Shown here in pieces: positions 17,342-25,705 of a DNA stretch of 64,000 nucleotides. Each line of letters opens with the position of its first letter. Position 1 is the first letter of the stretch. Made by a program: the position numbers and the translations under genes. Under the pieces are notes generated by a model, which saw nothing but the letters and a program-made list of their open reading frames with translations, was not told the DNA's origin and did not search any database. Source of the stretch: an uncultured Lachnospiraceae bacterium (GTDB taxonomy: Bacteria; Bacillota; Clostridia; Lachnospirales; Lachnospiraceae); assembly GCA_944381405.1 (NCBI GenBank), contig CALWLA010000003.1, forward strand, positions 1-64,000, in the 5' to 3' direction.

Positions 17342-17890
17342 TTACTCTCCCAGGGGGAACAGGGGCAGCTTTTCCAGGAAGATGATGTCCTTCCTGTCTG
17401 CCGCGTCGCCCTCCGCCAGTATGGCTGCCTTGGCGCAGATCTCCGCGCCGGCCTTTTCCACCAGGCGCTCGATGGCCTGAAGAGATTCTCCGGTAGAGAT
17501 CACATCGTCCACGATGGCTACCTTCTTTCCGGAAAGCAGCATCGCATCCTTGCCGTCTAGGCACAGGGTCTGCTTTTTCTGGGTGGTGATGGAGACCACT
17601 TCGTCCGTCAGGGGATGCTCCATATAGGGCTTAACGCTCTTTCTTGCCACGATGTAGTAGGGTAATTCCAGAAGCCGGCTCAGCTCCTGTACCAGGGGAA
17701 TGCCCTTGGCTTCTGCGGTAACAAGATAGTCCACCTTGGGAAGGCGCTCTGCGAGAAGCGGAGCCGTTTTTGTTACCAGCTCGCAGTCTCCTAAGATCAC
17801 AAAGCTGGCAATGGCAAGCTTGTCGGAGATCTGGATGATGGGAAGGTTCCGGGTGATTCCTGCAACCTCAAGGGTGTAATAATTTTCCAT
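17342..17890 (-). CDS. Purine phosphoribosyltransferase family protein
   Basis: A 182-residue type I phosphoribosyltransferase. The PRPP-binding motif is VAIVDDVISTGES near residue 125, and YLVTAEAKGIPLVQELSR resembles the adenine/xanthine phosphoribosyltransferase family. It would convert a free purine base plus PRPP to the nucleotide. It lies 34 bases downstream of a permease on the same strand, so the pair likely imports and traps the same base. The exact base (adenine or xanthine) cannot be told from the sequence alone. Confidence 0.85.
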   Translation of the reverse strand: MENYYTLEVAGITRNLPIIQISDKLAIASFVILGDCELVTKTAPLLAERLPKVDYLVTAEAKGIPLVQELSRLLELPYYIVARKSVKPYMEHPLTDEVVSITTQKKQTLCLDGKDAMLLSGKKVAIVDDVISTGESLQAIERLVEKAGAEICAKAAILAEGDAADRKDIIFLEKLPLFPLGE

Positions 17891-17924
17891 AAAGATACCT
17901 CGCTGATGAAATTTTGATCAAGGA

Positions 17925-19019
17925 TTAAAGGGCTAAGCCGGTAGCGGCCAGCACGAGCTTCAGAACGATGCCTGCCAGCATACCGAAGAAGGGATCCAGC
18001 ACAGCGGTAACCGCCATGGTGACGGCTGCGATCACGGTGCCGCCGGGCTCGCCGGTGGTAAAGGCAGTTGCGCCGTCTCCGGGAATGGTGACGAAAGCGC
18101 CTAAGATAAATAGGAAACCGGCGATGGACTGTCCGGGCACAAACTTGCCGATCTTCGGCAGAAAACCGAAAAACAGGATGATGGCCATGATGCTCATCAT
18201 GATGACGCCGGAAAGGGTGGGATGGGGCGCTGCGCCGGTGGCGGAAATGATGGCTTCCACAGGGCCGCCGCCGAACAGGGAGCTCACCGCGTCAGCCAGT
18301 CCGGAATAGACCGTCAGGTGGTCTACATTCAGATTGCCGCCGCCCATGCCGCTGGTGATGTTGCCGAAGGCGATATTTGCCCCGATGGTCAGGCAGGCCA
18401 GAGACAGGGCGCCCCGCACCACGGCGGGATTGACCACGGGCTTTTCGATCTTAACACGGCACATCTGTTCCGGCTTCGTATCCTTTCCAAGCTCCTGACC
18501 GGCAAGCTTGGCCGCAGCGCTGGAAATGATCAGGGATCCCACGATGGTATAGACCAGGGCGTTGGCGGGATCCAGATACTCCGCTAAAAGATAGATGATG
18601 ATGGCGGATGCCATGGAGACCCAGCCTGCCAGCGGATTCTCGTTGATCATGCCGAAGGCGGTCTTGACCAGCACAAAACCGACGCCTGCCATCATGGCAT
18701 GGACGATGGCGTCCCCTGCAAAGGCAGTGATGGCGGAAAGAGAACCGGTGATGCCCAGCACCACCATGATCAGACCGCCGAACATGACCATGGACAGCCG
18801 TTCGCTGCGGTTTTTCCCAAGGCTTCCCGCCATGACGATGGTTTCCGCCTGGAAGGAAATAGGTGCTACGGAATTCAATGCGCCGCAGGCTACCGCGCCG
18901 ATGGCAAAGCCGATGGCGGTAGGTACGGAGGCAAAGCCGTAGGAGAGGGCAAGAAGGCCCTGGGGAATACCGTTTAGGACGACGCCGATGGCCGCCAGGA
19001 TGTCTTGAATGTACTCCAC
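17925..19019 (-). CDS. NCS2-like purine/xanthine permease
   Basis: A 364-residue hydrophobic protein with about ten predicted membrane segments. It is shorter than most NCS2 permeases (about 430-450) but shows no sign of breakage. SFQAETIVMAGSLGKNRSER near residue 55 and AIISATGAAPHPTLSG near 255 look like substrate-site stretches of the family. AGGAGG stands upstream of the start codon, read from the minus strand. Co-directional with the phosphoribosyltransferase downstream. Substrate is inferred only from that neighbour. Confidence 0.75.
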   Translation of the reverse strand: MEYIQDILAAIGVVLNGIPQGLLALSYGFASVPTAIGFAIGAVACGALNSVAPISFQAETIVMAGSLGKNRSERLSMVMFGGLIMVVLGITGSLSAITAFAGDAIVHAMMAGVGFVLVKTAFGMINENPLAGWVSMASAIIIYLLAEYLDPANALVYTIVGSLIISSAAAKLAGQELGKDTKPEQMCRVKIEKPVVNPAVVRGALSLACLTIGANIAFGNITSGMGGGNLNVDHLTVYSGLADAVSSLFGGGPVEAIISATGAAPHPTLSGVIMMSIMAIILFFGFLPKIGKFVPGQSIAGFLFILGAFVTIPGDGATAFTTGEPGGTVIAAVTMAVTAVLDPFFGMLAGIVLKLVLAATGLAL

Positions 19020-19068
19020 GATAAAAATTCCTCCTGATAACTGATAAAATTTTTCAATACCTTCTTAA

Positions 19069-19095
19069 ATTATAAAGAAAAAAAATAATAAATCA
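19069..19095 (-). promoter_or_regulatory. Possible promoter for the minus-strand purine operon
   Basis: On the minus strand TTGATT lies 15 bases before TATAAT in a T-rich stretch about 50 bases ahead of the permease start. The spacer is short, so this is tentative. No purine-riboswitch architecture was recognised between here and the gene. Confidence 0.35.
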
Positions 19096-19157
19096 ATAGA
19101 AACAGGCGGTTAACAAAGGTTACAGAATGGAGCGGCCCCGCGTCCAACGGCGGATAG

Positions 19158-19219
19158 GTGACAATCATTTGACAAAAACTTGACAGGAACTATACAAAAA
19201 CAGAGGATTGTTTTTTACA
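19158..19219 (+). promoter_or_regulatory. Second Pho-box-like array, upstream of a metallophosphatase
   Basis: GTGACA (19158), TTGACA (19169), TTGACA (19180) and TATACA (19191) are exactly 11 bp apart, and TTTACA follows at 19214, 23 bp further. The last interval equals the 23 bp seen before the final box of the pst array. The array precedes a secreted phosphatase, which strengthens a Pho-regulon reading. Confidence 0.7.
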
Positions 19220-19338
19220 ATCGGCTCTTAAGATGAAACCTGTGGAAGGACTTCCTTCATAATTATTGAGTGTGCGAAAATCTGCGGGGAAATATGAGAA
19301 GTATGAAAAAGCGCAGGATACGCAAGAGAGGAGAACTT

Positions 19339-20901
19339 ATGAGAAAGAAAAAAGTGATTTCATGTCTTCTGGCAGGAGCGATGCTTCTGGGGGCGCAGCA
19401 GGTCTGGGCAGCAACAGTGCATTACAACGATTCCAGCATCACCGGCGGCAGCGAAGCCTGGAACGCCTATAAGGACAGCTGGAACACCCTGGCAAACGAT
19501 TACACCTATGTATCCCTGACGCCGGGAGCGGCGGCCACGGAGGTGAACTTCGCCTGGTATAACGAGGGGACCGTAGGCTCTCCCATCGTTTATTTTGGAA
19601 CCGACAGAAACAACCTGACGGAATACCAGGGAACCTCCAACAACGTGGATGCGAGCCTTACCGGGGGAAAGAACTACTGCTATAACTATGTGACGGTTCC
19701 GGGCCTTGCACCCAATACCACCTATTACTATGCGGTCAGCAAAAGCGGCGTGATGTCTCCAGTAGAAACCTACCGCACCGGCAGCTTCGACAATGTCAAT
19801 ATCCTGTATTTCGGCGATCCCCAGATCGGCGCCTCTAAGGGACAGCCCCAGGGCGAGGGCGCGCTGGCTGAGGGAACCGGTGTGGAAAACACCGCGGCAA
19901 GAAACGACGGATTTGCCTGGGACCGCACCCTGGACATCGCTATGGAGCAGAATCCCAATATCAACTTTGCCATTTCCGCAGGAGATCAGGTGAATAACAC
20001 CGGAAAGGCGAAGGAGGAAGAGTACGCCGCTTACCTGTCTGCAAGCGCCTTAAAGAGCCTGCCGGTAGCTACCACCATCGGAAACCACGATTCTCTCAAT
20101 GCGGATTATTCCTATCATTTCAACAACCCCAACCCCACCAATCTGGGCATGACCCAGGCGGGAGGCGATTACTACTACAGCTACGGACCGGGCCTCTTTA
20201 TCGTCCTCAACACCAATAACTACAACGTGGCTGAGCATGCGGAGAGCATCCGTCAGGCAGTGGAATCCAATCCCGACGCCCAGTGGCGGGTGGTGACCAT
20301 CCATCAGGATATTTACGGTTCCGGCCTGGACCATTCCGACACCGACGGCATGATCTTAAGGACCCAGCTGACCCCGATCTTCGATCAGTACGACATCGAC
20401 GTGGTGCTGCAGGGACATGATCATACCTACAGCCGTTCCAAACTCCTTTACGGCGACGGCCAGACCCACAATTCCTATGAATTCAGACTGAACGAGGCAG
20501 GGGACGACTACGACTGGGACAACGCCTACAATACCGTTACCGGAGAAAAGATCGGTCTCTATCCCGCTGAGGGCGATGCGGCAGGACAGGCGGCTCTGGC
20601 AGGCTTTGCCCAGGATAACCACTGCTACACCATTGAGGAAAGCGGCGCTTCCAGCGTTACCAATCCCCAGGGCACGCTGTATATGACCGCGAACTCCGCT
20701 TCCGGCTCCAAGTACTATGAGCTCATCAATACCCAGCAGGATTATATCGCAAACAGAAGCCAGAACTGGCTGCCCAGCTACTCTGTGATCAACATGTCTT
20801 CCAATGCGTTCAGCATCACCACTTATCAGATCACGGACAACGGCGCTGTGGAGACCATCGACGATACCTTCACCATCTATAAGACTGCTGGAAGAAATTA
20901 A
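19339..20901 (+). CDS. Secreted purple-acid-phosphatase-like metallophosphoesterase
   Basis: 520 residues with a Sec signal peptide (MRKKKVISCLLAGAMLLG, cleavage after VWA near residue 24). Residues 40-155 form a fibronectin-III-like N-terminal domain as in purple acid phosphatases (VPGLAPNTTYYYAVS). The metallophosphoesterase domain follows: ILYFGDPQIG, SAGDQVNNTG, TIGNHDS, VTIHQDIYG and VLQGHDHTYSR supply the dimetal ligands. It would release phosphate from organic esters outside the cell. The ATG at 19339 has AGGAG eight bases upstream. The Pho-box-like array suggests induction by phosphate starvation. Confidence 0.9.
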   Translation: MRKKKVISCLLAGAMLLGAQQVWAATVHYNDSSITGGSEAWNAYKDSWNTLANDYTYVSLTPGAAATEVNFAWYNEGTVGSPIVYFGTDRNNLTEYQGTSNNVDASLTGGKNYCYNYVTVPGLAPNTTYYYAVSKSGVMSPVETYRTGSFDNVNILYFGDPQIGASKGQPQGEGALAEGTGVENTAARNDGFAWDRTLDIAMEQNPNINFAISAGDQVNNTGKAKEEEYAAYLSASALKSLPVATTIGNHDSLNADYSYHFNNPNPTNLGMTQAGGDYYYSYGPGLFIVLNTNNYNVAEHAESIRQAVESNPDAQWRVVTIHQDIYGSGLDHSDTDGMILRTQLTPIFDQYDIDVVLQGHDHTYSRSKLLYGDGQTHNSYEFRLNEAGDDYDWDNAYNTVTGEKIGLYPAEGDAAGQAALAGFAQDNHCYTIEESGASSVTNPQGTLYMTANSASGSKYYELINTQQDYIANRSQNWLPSYSVINMSSNAFSITTYQITDNGAVETIDDTFTIYKTAGRN

Positions 20902-20912
20902 GCGAAAACGGA

Positions 20913-22109
20913 ATGATGAAATTTTTGAATGAACTGAAAACCCACAGCGTAAAATACATGATCCTGGCGGTGCTCCTCCTGTTCTGCACCGCCGGGGTCA
21001 TCCGGCTCAATCAGATCACCAAGGTGGAGATCGTGAACCGGACAGGACAGACCTTTGAAACCGGCGTGGTGACCCAGATCCTGCAGGACAATATCCAGGA
21101 AGACGGCACCCGGGTCGGGCAGCAGACTGTGGTGGTGGAGATGACCAGCGGCGAAAAGAAGGGAGAGTCCCTGACTACTACCAGCAGCGCCGGGTTCCTG
21201 TTCGGCGCGCCCTGTACGGTGGGCATGCGGGTCATCGTTATGCAGAGCATCGCAGGTGAAACGGTGATCACCAGCGTGTACTCCATGGACAGGGGCATGG
21301 TCATTGTCGGATTTGCCCTTTTGTATATCGCAGCCCTGTGCCTTGTGGGAGGCATGAAGGGCGTCCGGGGCGCGGCAGGCCTGATCTTTACCTTTGTGGC
21401 GATCCTGTTCGTATATCTGCCCCTGGTGTATCTGGGATACTCGCCCTTCTGGGTGTCGGTATTTATCTGTGCCATTACCACCCTGGTCACCATGTATTTC
21501 ATCGGCGGAACCACCAGAAAGACCCTCTGCGCCACCCTCGGCACCCTGGCAGGGGTGGTGATCGCAGGTGTTACCGCCACCATTTTCTCCAAGCTTTCCG
21601 GCATTACGGGCTGGAACGTATCCGACATCGAAAGCCTGATGACCCTCAACCAGATCAACGGCATTCAGGTGGGCGGTCTGCTGTTTTCGGGTCTGCTGAT
21701 CAGCGCCCTTGGGGCGGTGATGGATGTGGCCATGTCTATTTCCAGCGCCATGCAGGAGTTCTGCGATCAGAATCCGAAGATCTCCAGGCTCGAGTTGATG
21801 CGGGCCGGCATGCGGGTGGGCCGGGATATGATGGGCACCGACTCCAACACCCTGATTTTGGCTTTTGCAGGCACCAGCCTGTCCATGCTGGTGCTGGACT
21901 ATGCCTATGACCTGCCCTTTCTGCAGATCATCAATTCCAACAACATCGGCATCGCTGTCATGCAGGGCCTGTCCGGAAGCTTCGGCATCGTGCTGAGCGT
22001 CCCGGCCACGGTGGTCATGGCGGCATATATCTACAAAGCGGAGCTGCGCCGCAGAGCGCAGGAGCGGGAAGCCGCACCGGCAGAGGCGGCTTTGGAAAAG
22101 AGCGCCTGA
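20913..22109 (+). CDS. YibE/F family membrane protein
   Basis: 398 residues. An N-terminal membrane anchor is followed by an extracytoplasmic beta-rich stretch (about 35-120: TGVVTQIL, TSGEKKGESLTTT), then seven or so membrane segments (from about 130) ending in a short basic cytoplasmic tail. The layout and stretches such as GALMDVAMSISSAM-type sequence near residue 270 fit the YibE/F family, whose biochemical function is not established. It starts 11 bases after the phosphatase and probably shares its transcript. Confidence 0.8.
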   Translation: MMKFLNELKTHSVKYMILAVLLLFCTAGVIRLNQITKVEIVNRTGQTFETGVVTQILQDNIQEDGTRVGQQTVVVEMTSGEKKGESLTTTSSAGFLFGAPCTVGMRVIVMQSIAGETVITSVYSMDRGMVIVGFALLYIAALCLVGGMKGVRGAAGLIFTFVAILFVYLPLVYLGYSPFWVSVFICAITTLVTMYFIGGTTRKTLCATLGTLAGVVIAGVTATIFSKLSGITGWNVSDIESLMTLNQINGIQVGGLLFSGLLISALGAVMDVAMSISSAMQEFCDQNPKISRLELMRAGMRVGRDMMGTDSNTLILAFAGTSLSMLVLDYAYDLPFLQIINSNNIGIAVMQGLSGSFGIVLSVPATVVMAAYIYKAELRRRAQEREAAPAEAALEKSA

Positions 22110-22168
22110 TAGGAAAACAAGGAAAGGTTTGGCTGCGGTTTGCCGTTTGCCGTTGGCAGTTGTTCTTG

Positions 22169-22206
22169 TACCCTCTTTACCGGGAAACCGGTAAGGAGGG
22201 TATTTT
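22169..22206 (+). terminator. Terminator after the yibE/F-like gene
   Basis: A 15-pair stem (TACCCTCTTTACCGG with CCGGTAAGGAGGGTA) closed by a GAAA tetraloop and followed by TTTT. Confidence 0.93.
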
Positions 22207-22356
22207 CAACTTTTGAATCCAGATCCGTTTCCTAAGAAAAACGTAAGGGATAAAAATCTGAGGGATGATATAATAGAGGAAAATCTGCGCATGTATATGC
22301 ACAGAGCTTGAAAAGAAGCCTTGGATATTTGAAAAGATAGACGGCGAGGGAACGAC

Positions 22357-22809
22357 ATGTATTTACGGGAATACCGGCCGGAGGATTGCCGGGAGATCAT
22401 AGAGCTGTTTTATCAAACGGTGCATACCGTCAATGCGGCAGATTATACAGAGGAACAGTTGGATGCCTGGGCGGATGGAAAGGCTGACCCGGAGGTCTGG
22501 AATCGGTCTTTGCAGGCGCATGACAGCATCGTCGCCATGGAGGGAGACCGCATCGTCGGTTTTGGAGACATTGACCGGACCGGATATCTGGATCGTTTAT
22601 ATGTACATGCGGAGTATCAGGGAAAGGGAATCGCTACGGCGATCTGTGACTGGTTGGAACAGACGGCAACGGGACGGATCACGACCCATGCCTCCATTAC
22701 AGCGAGGCCTTTTTTGGAAAAGCGCGGTTACCGGGTGGTCCGGGAACAGCAGGTAGAGAGGCACGGAATTCTCCTGACGAATTTTGTGATGGAAAAGGAG
22801 GGGAAGTAA
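22357..22809 (+). CDS. GNAT-family N-acetyltransferase
   Basis: 150 residues with a GNAT fold: N-terminal YLREYRPEDCREIIELF, acetyl-CoA loop EYQGKGIATAICDWLE near residue 90, and RPFLEKRGYRVVREQQVE near the end. The substrate is unknown. The stop is the base before the next start (RhuM remnant), so the two look like one transcript. A TATAAT lies at 22269 but without a good -35. Confidence 0.87.
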   Translation: MYLREYRPEDCREIIELFYQTVHTVNAADYTEEQLDAWADGKADPEVWNRSLQAHDSIVAMEGDRIVGFGDIDRTGYLDRLYVHAEYQGKGIATAICDWLEQTATGRITTHASITARPFLEKRGYRVVREQQVERHGILLTNFVMEKEGK

Positions 22810-23381
22810 ATGAAAAAAGAAAACGAAATTGTTATATTTCAGGCCGAGGATAAAAGCATGTCTATTCCTGTAATGGTTGCCAATGAAACAACGTGGATTA
22901 ACAGAAACCAGATGGCAGAGCTTTTCGGAAGGGATATCAAAACGATTGGCAAGCATATCAATAATGCTCTAAAAGAGGATCTTTTGGGAGACGTTTCAGT
23001 TGTCGCAAAATTTGCGACAACTGCTTCAGATGGAAAATCATATCTTGTTGAGCACTATAATCTTGACGTTGTTATTTCCGTCGGCTACCGTGTAAAATCA
23101 AAAAGAGGCATCGAATTCCGCCGTTGGGCCAACTCCGTTTTAAAGGAATACATCATCAAAGGCTATGCTGTAAACCACAACCGGATGAACCAACTGAACG
23201 AAGTCATCAGGGTCATGAAACGGGTGGAGGGCAGTCTGGATACAAAACAGGTGCTGACAGTGGTGGAGCGGTACAGCCAGGCCTTGGATCTGCTGGTTGC
23301 TTAACCATTATGATCGCAGAATCAAAACCGGAGGAAAAGGAAATGATGATCAGCGTCATCATGAACTGCATTACAGGATGA
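22810..23381 (+). pseudogene. RhuM/Fic-type gene with internal deletion
   Basis: The first 164 residues match the N-terminal part of RhuM-family proteins (IPVMVANETTWINRNQMAELF, RVKSKRGIEFRRWANSVLKEY, DTKQVLTVVERYSQALDLL). The frame then stops at a TAA (23302-23304). Shifting frame just there recovers the usual extreme C-terminus, TIMIAESKPEEKEMMIS through CIT, ending at 23381. The Fic-like core with its HxFxDGNKR motif, about 140 residues, is absent. The lesion is therefore an out-of-frame internal deletion rather than simple truncation. Confidence 0.75.
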
Positions 23382-24058
23382 TAAGAGAGATTGAAAACAC
23401 GCTTTTTCAGCTGCAGGATGAGAAATACCGCACATTCCAAGCAAAGCTGATGCCGACGGTGGCGGCGGAAACGGTGATCGGCGTCCGGACGCCGGAACTG
23501 AGAAAATTCGCAAAACAACTGGCGAAACAGGAGGATATCGCGGACTTTCTGCAGGCGCTTCCTCACCGGTATTTTGAAGAAAATCAGCTTCATGGGTTTA
23601 TCGTTTCGGAAATAAAGGACTTTGGCCTTTGCATTACAGAGGTATGCCGCTTCCTTCCCTATGTGGATAATTGGGCGACCTGCGACCAGATGTCGCCAAA
23701 AATCTTTAAAAAGCACAGACCGGAGCTTTTGACCTATATCAGAGATTGGATAGCGTCGGATAAAACCTATACCGTCAGATTTGGCATCGGTATGCTGATG
23801 ACGCATTTTCTGGATGAGGACTTCGAGACAGAGTATCCGGAAATGGTGGCAGCCATCAGATCAGAGGAATATTATGTCAACATGATGATCGCCTGGTACT
23901 TTGCTACGGCTCTGGCAAAGCAGTACGACAGCATCCTTCCCTACCTCGAAAACCGCAGGCTGGAGCCCTGGACCCATAACAAGACGATCCAAAAAGCAGT
24001 GGAGAGCTATCGGATTACGGCGGAACAGAAAGCATACCTGAAAAAATTGAAGAGATAG
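23378..24058 (+). CDS. AlkD-like DNA alkylation repair protein
   Basis: A 226-residue helical-repeat protein. IGVRTPELRKFAKQLAKQ, CRFLPYVDNWATCDQMSPK and FGIGMLMTHFLDEDF are typical of the AlkD/HEAT-like DNA glycosylase family that excises 3- and 7-alkylpurines. VDNWATCD holds the conserved Trp-Asp region of the active cleft. The ATG overlaps the RhuM remnant's terminal TGA (ATGA). The start preceding it in frame would read through RhuM sequence and is rejected. Confidence 0.85.
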   Translation: MIREIENTLFQLQDEKYRTFQAKLMPTVAAETVIGVRTPELRKFAKQLAKQEDIADFLQALPHRYFEENQLHGFIVSEIKDFGLCITEVCRFLPYVDNWATCDQMSPKIFKKHRPELLTYIRDWIASDKTYTVRFGIGMLMTHFLDEDFETEYPEMVAAIRSEEYYVNMMIAWYFATALAKQYDSILPYLENRRLEPWTHNKTIQKAVESYRITAEQKAYLKKLKR

Positions 24059-24112
24059 AGAGCTTCCTATGGGAGGCAAAGGTAAGGAAGAAGGAACAAT
24101 CAAAAAACACGA

Positions 24113-24140
24113 TTGATTTTCAACATTTTTAGCATATAAT
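24113..24140 (+). promoter_or_regulatory. Promoter before the phosphatase remnant
   Basis: TTGATT, 16 bases, TATAAT, followed by an AAGGAG ribosome site at 24148. It may originally have driven the low-molecular-weight phosphatase gene now at 25232. Confidence 0.55.
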
Positions 24141-24163
24141 CAACAATAAGGAGAACTGCGAAT

Positions 24164-24298
24164 ATGATAAAAATACTGAGTGTATGTCACGGCAGTATCT
24201 CTAAAAGTCCAGTAAAATCAATAGCGCTACGGAACAGAAAGTCGCGATACCACTACTACACCATTAAAAAACTTGATACGACAGTAAAAAGTGATTGA
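24164..24298 (+). pseudogene. 5' remnant of a low-molecular-weight phosphatase gene
   Basis: A 44-codon frame whose first 16 residues, MIKILSVCHGSISKSP, mirror the start of the intact phosphatase at 25232 (MIKILFVCHGNICRST); the DNA is also near-identical for the first 15 or so bases. The P-loop arginine is replaced by Lys. The remaining 28 residues are basic and match nothing recognised. Together with the intact gene it flanks the YhcG remnant, as if an insertion or recombination split a duplicated 5' end. Confidence 0.5.
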
Positions 24299-24329
24299 GA
24301 ATGATTTTTAGAAAAAATGGGGTGATACC

Positions 24330-25209
24330 ATGGAGAGATATTTGATGCAATATCATGCGGCTATTACTGAAATAAAAAGCATCATTGCTTCTGGACAAGA
24401 AGCAGCTTATAGTGCTTCCAATAAGGCAATGCTTTTTACTTATTGGAATATCGGTAAACGAATAGTAGAGCAGGAATTGAGCGGTGGTGAACGTGCAGAG
24501 TACGGCAGTAATTTGATTTCCGTACTGGCGGAAGAGTTGACAAAAGAATTTGGAAAAAATTATTCCAAAAGAAATTTGCACTATTACATCAAATTTTATC
24601 AATGTTTTCCGGACGAACAGATTGTGAACGCATGCGTTCACAATCTTAACTGGACGCATATCAGGAGCCTTCTTCGTGTTTCAGATGAAAATGCGCGCTA
24701 GTGGTATTTGAAAGAGGCTGTTGATGAGAACTGGAGCGCGCGAACTTTAGATCGTAATATCAGTACACAGTATTATTACCGGCTTCTCCAAACTCCCCAA
24801 AAAGCGGCTGTAATTGAAGAGATGAAGCAGAAAACAGAGCAATTTCAGAAGAGCCAATTTGAACTGATCAAAAGTCCGGTAATTGCAGAATTCCTTGGCT
24901 TTAAAAATGAGGATTCCTATTTGGAAGGGGATTTAGAATCTGCCATACTTTCACATATCAGAGATTTTCTGATGGAATTGGGCAGGGGATTTGCTTTTGT
25001 CGCCCGTCAACAGCATATTGTGCTCAGAAACAGATGAAGATATTGCCAGATATTCGGTTCTTCATGATAATGAGCGATTGTTTATGTCAAAATATTTGAC
25101 TTATTTACCTACGAAAGAGCAACTCAAAGCGGAAATTGATCGACAAAAAGATATTTTTTTTATGCAACATCCAACTTTACAGAGGACCGAAAAGGAAGTA
25201 GATGAGTAG
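24330..25209 (+). pseudogene. YhcG/DUF1016-type PDDEXK nuclease remnant
   Basis: Three blocks of one protein: residues from 24330 (KAMLFTYWNIGKRIVEQEL, WTHIRSLLRVSDENAR) end at an amber TAG (24699-24701); the same frame continues at 24708 (SARTLDRNISTQYYYRLL through RGFAFVARQQHI); then a frame change gives VLCSETDEDIARYSVL-like C-terminal sequence to 25209. Between the last two blocks the PDDEXK catalytic core (the YYxDLVFYN and DLK region) is missing. So there is one nonsense change plus one internal deletion. Intact members are nuclease-like proteins of uncertain role, often near defence genes. Confidence 0.75.
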
Positions 25210-25231
25210 CAATTGAATAGGAGGACTTTTT

Positions 25232-25705
25232 ATGATAAAAATACTGTTTGTCTGTCACGGCAACATCTGCCGTTCCACTATGGCCGAATTTTTATTCCGG
25301 GATCTTGTGGAGAAAAAGGGCTTTGGCGGCCGGTTCTATATCGAATCTGCGGCCACCAGCACGGAAGAGATCGGCAGCCCGGTGCATCCGGGGACCCGGC
25401 GGGTGCTGAACCGCCTTGGAATCGACTGTTCCGGAAAACGGGCTCGGCAGATGACCCGGAAGGATTATGATCATTTTGACCTTCTTATCGGTATGGACCA
25501 CGCCAATATCCGGAACATGACCCGCATCGCAGGGGGAGACCCGGAGCATAAGATCAGCTTGATGCTGGACCACGCGGGCCGGGCAGGGGAAGAGGTGGCA
25601 GATCCCTGGTATACGGGAGATTTTGAAACTACCTATCGGGATGTGATGGCAGGCTGCGAGGGCCTCCTTTCTGAGCTTACAGGGCAGACAAAAGATCATG
25701 ACTGA
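25232..25705 (+). CDS. Low-molecular-weight protein-tyrosine phosphatase
   Basis: 157 residues with the P-loop CHGNICRS at positions 8-15 (nucleophile Cys8, Arg14; CX5R) and the general-acid motif DPWYTGDFETTY near residue 128. It removes phosphate from protein tyrosine (or arginine) residues, or from small substrates. The start has an AGGAGG ribosome site. It overlaps the following glycosyltransferase by eight bases, which suggests a surface-polysaccharide connection. Confidence 0.92.
   Translation: MIKILFVCHGNICRSTMAEFLFRDLVEKKGFGGRFYIESAATSTEEIGSPVHPGTRRVLNRLGIDCSGKRARQMTRKDYDHFDLLIGMDHANIRNMTRIAGGDPEHKISLMLDHAGRAGEEVADPWYTGDFETTYRDVMAGCEGLLSELTGQTKDHD

Noticed and set aside
19020-19150. 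Possible purine riboswitch ahead of the minus-strand permease
   Set aside because: The conserved three-way-junction core and loop-loop motifs could not be found on the minus strand.
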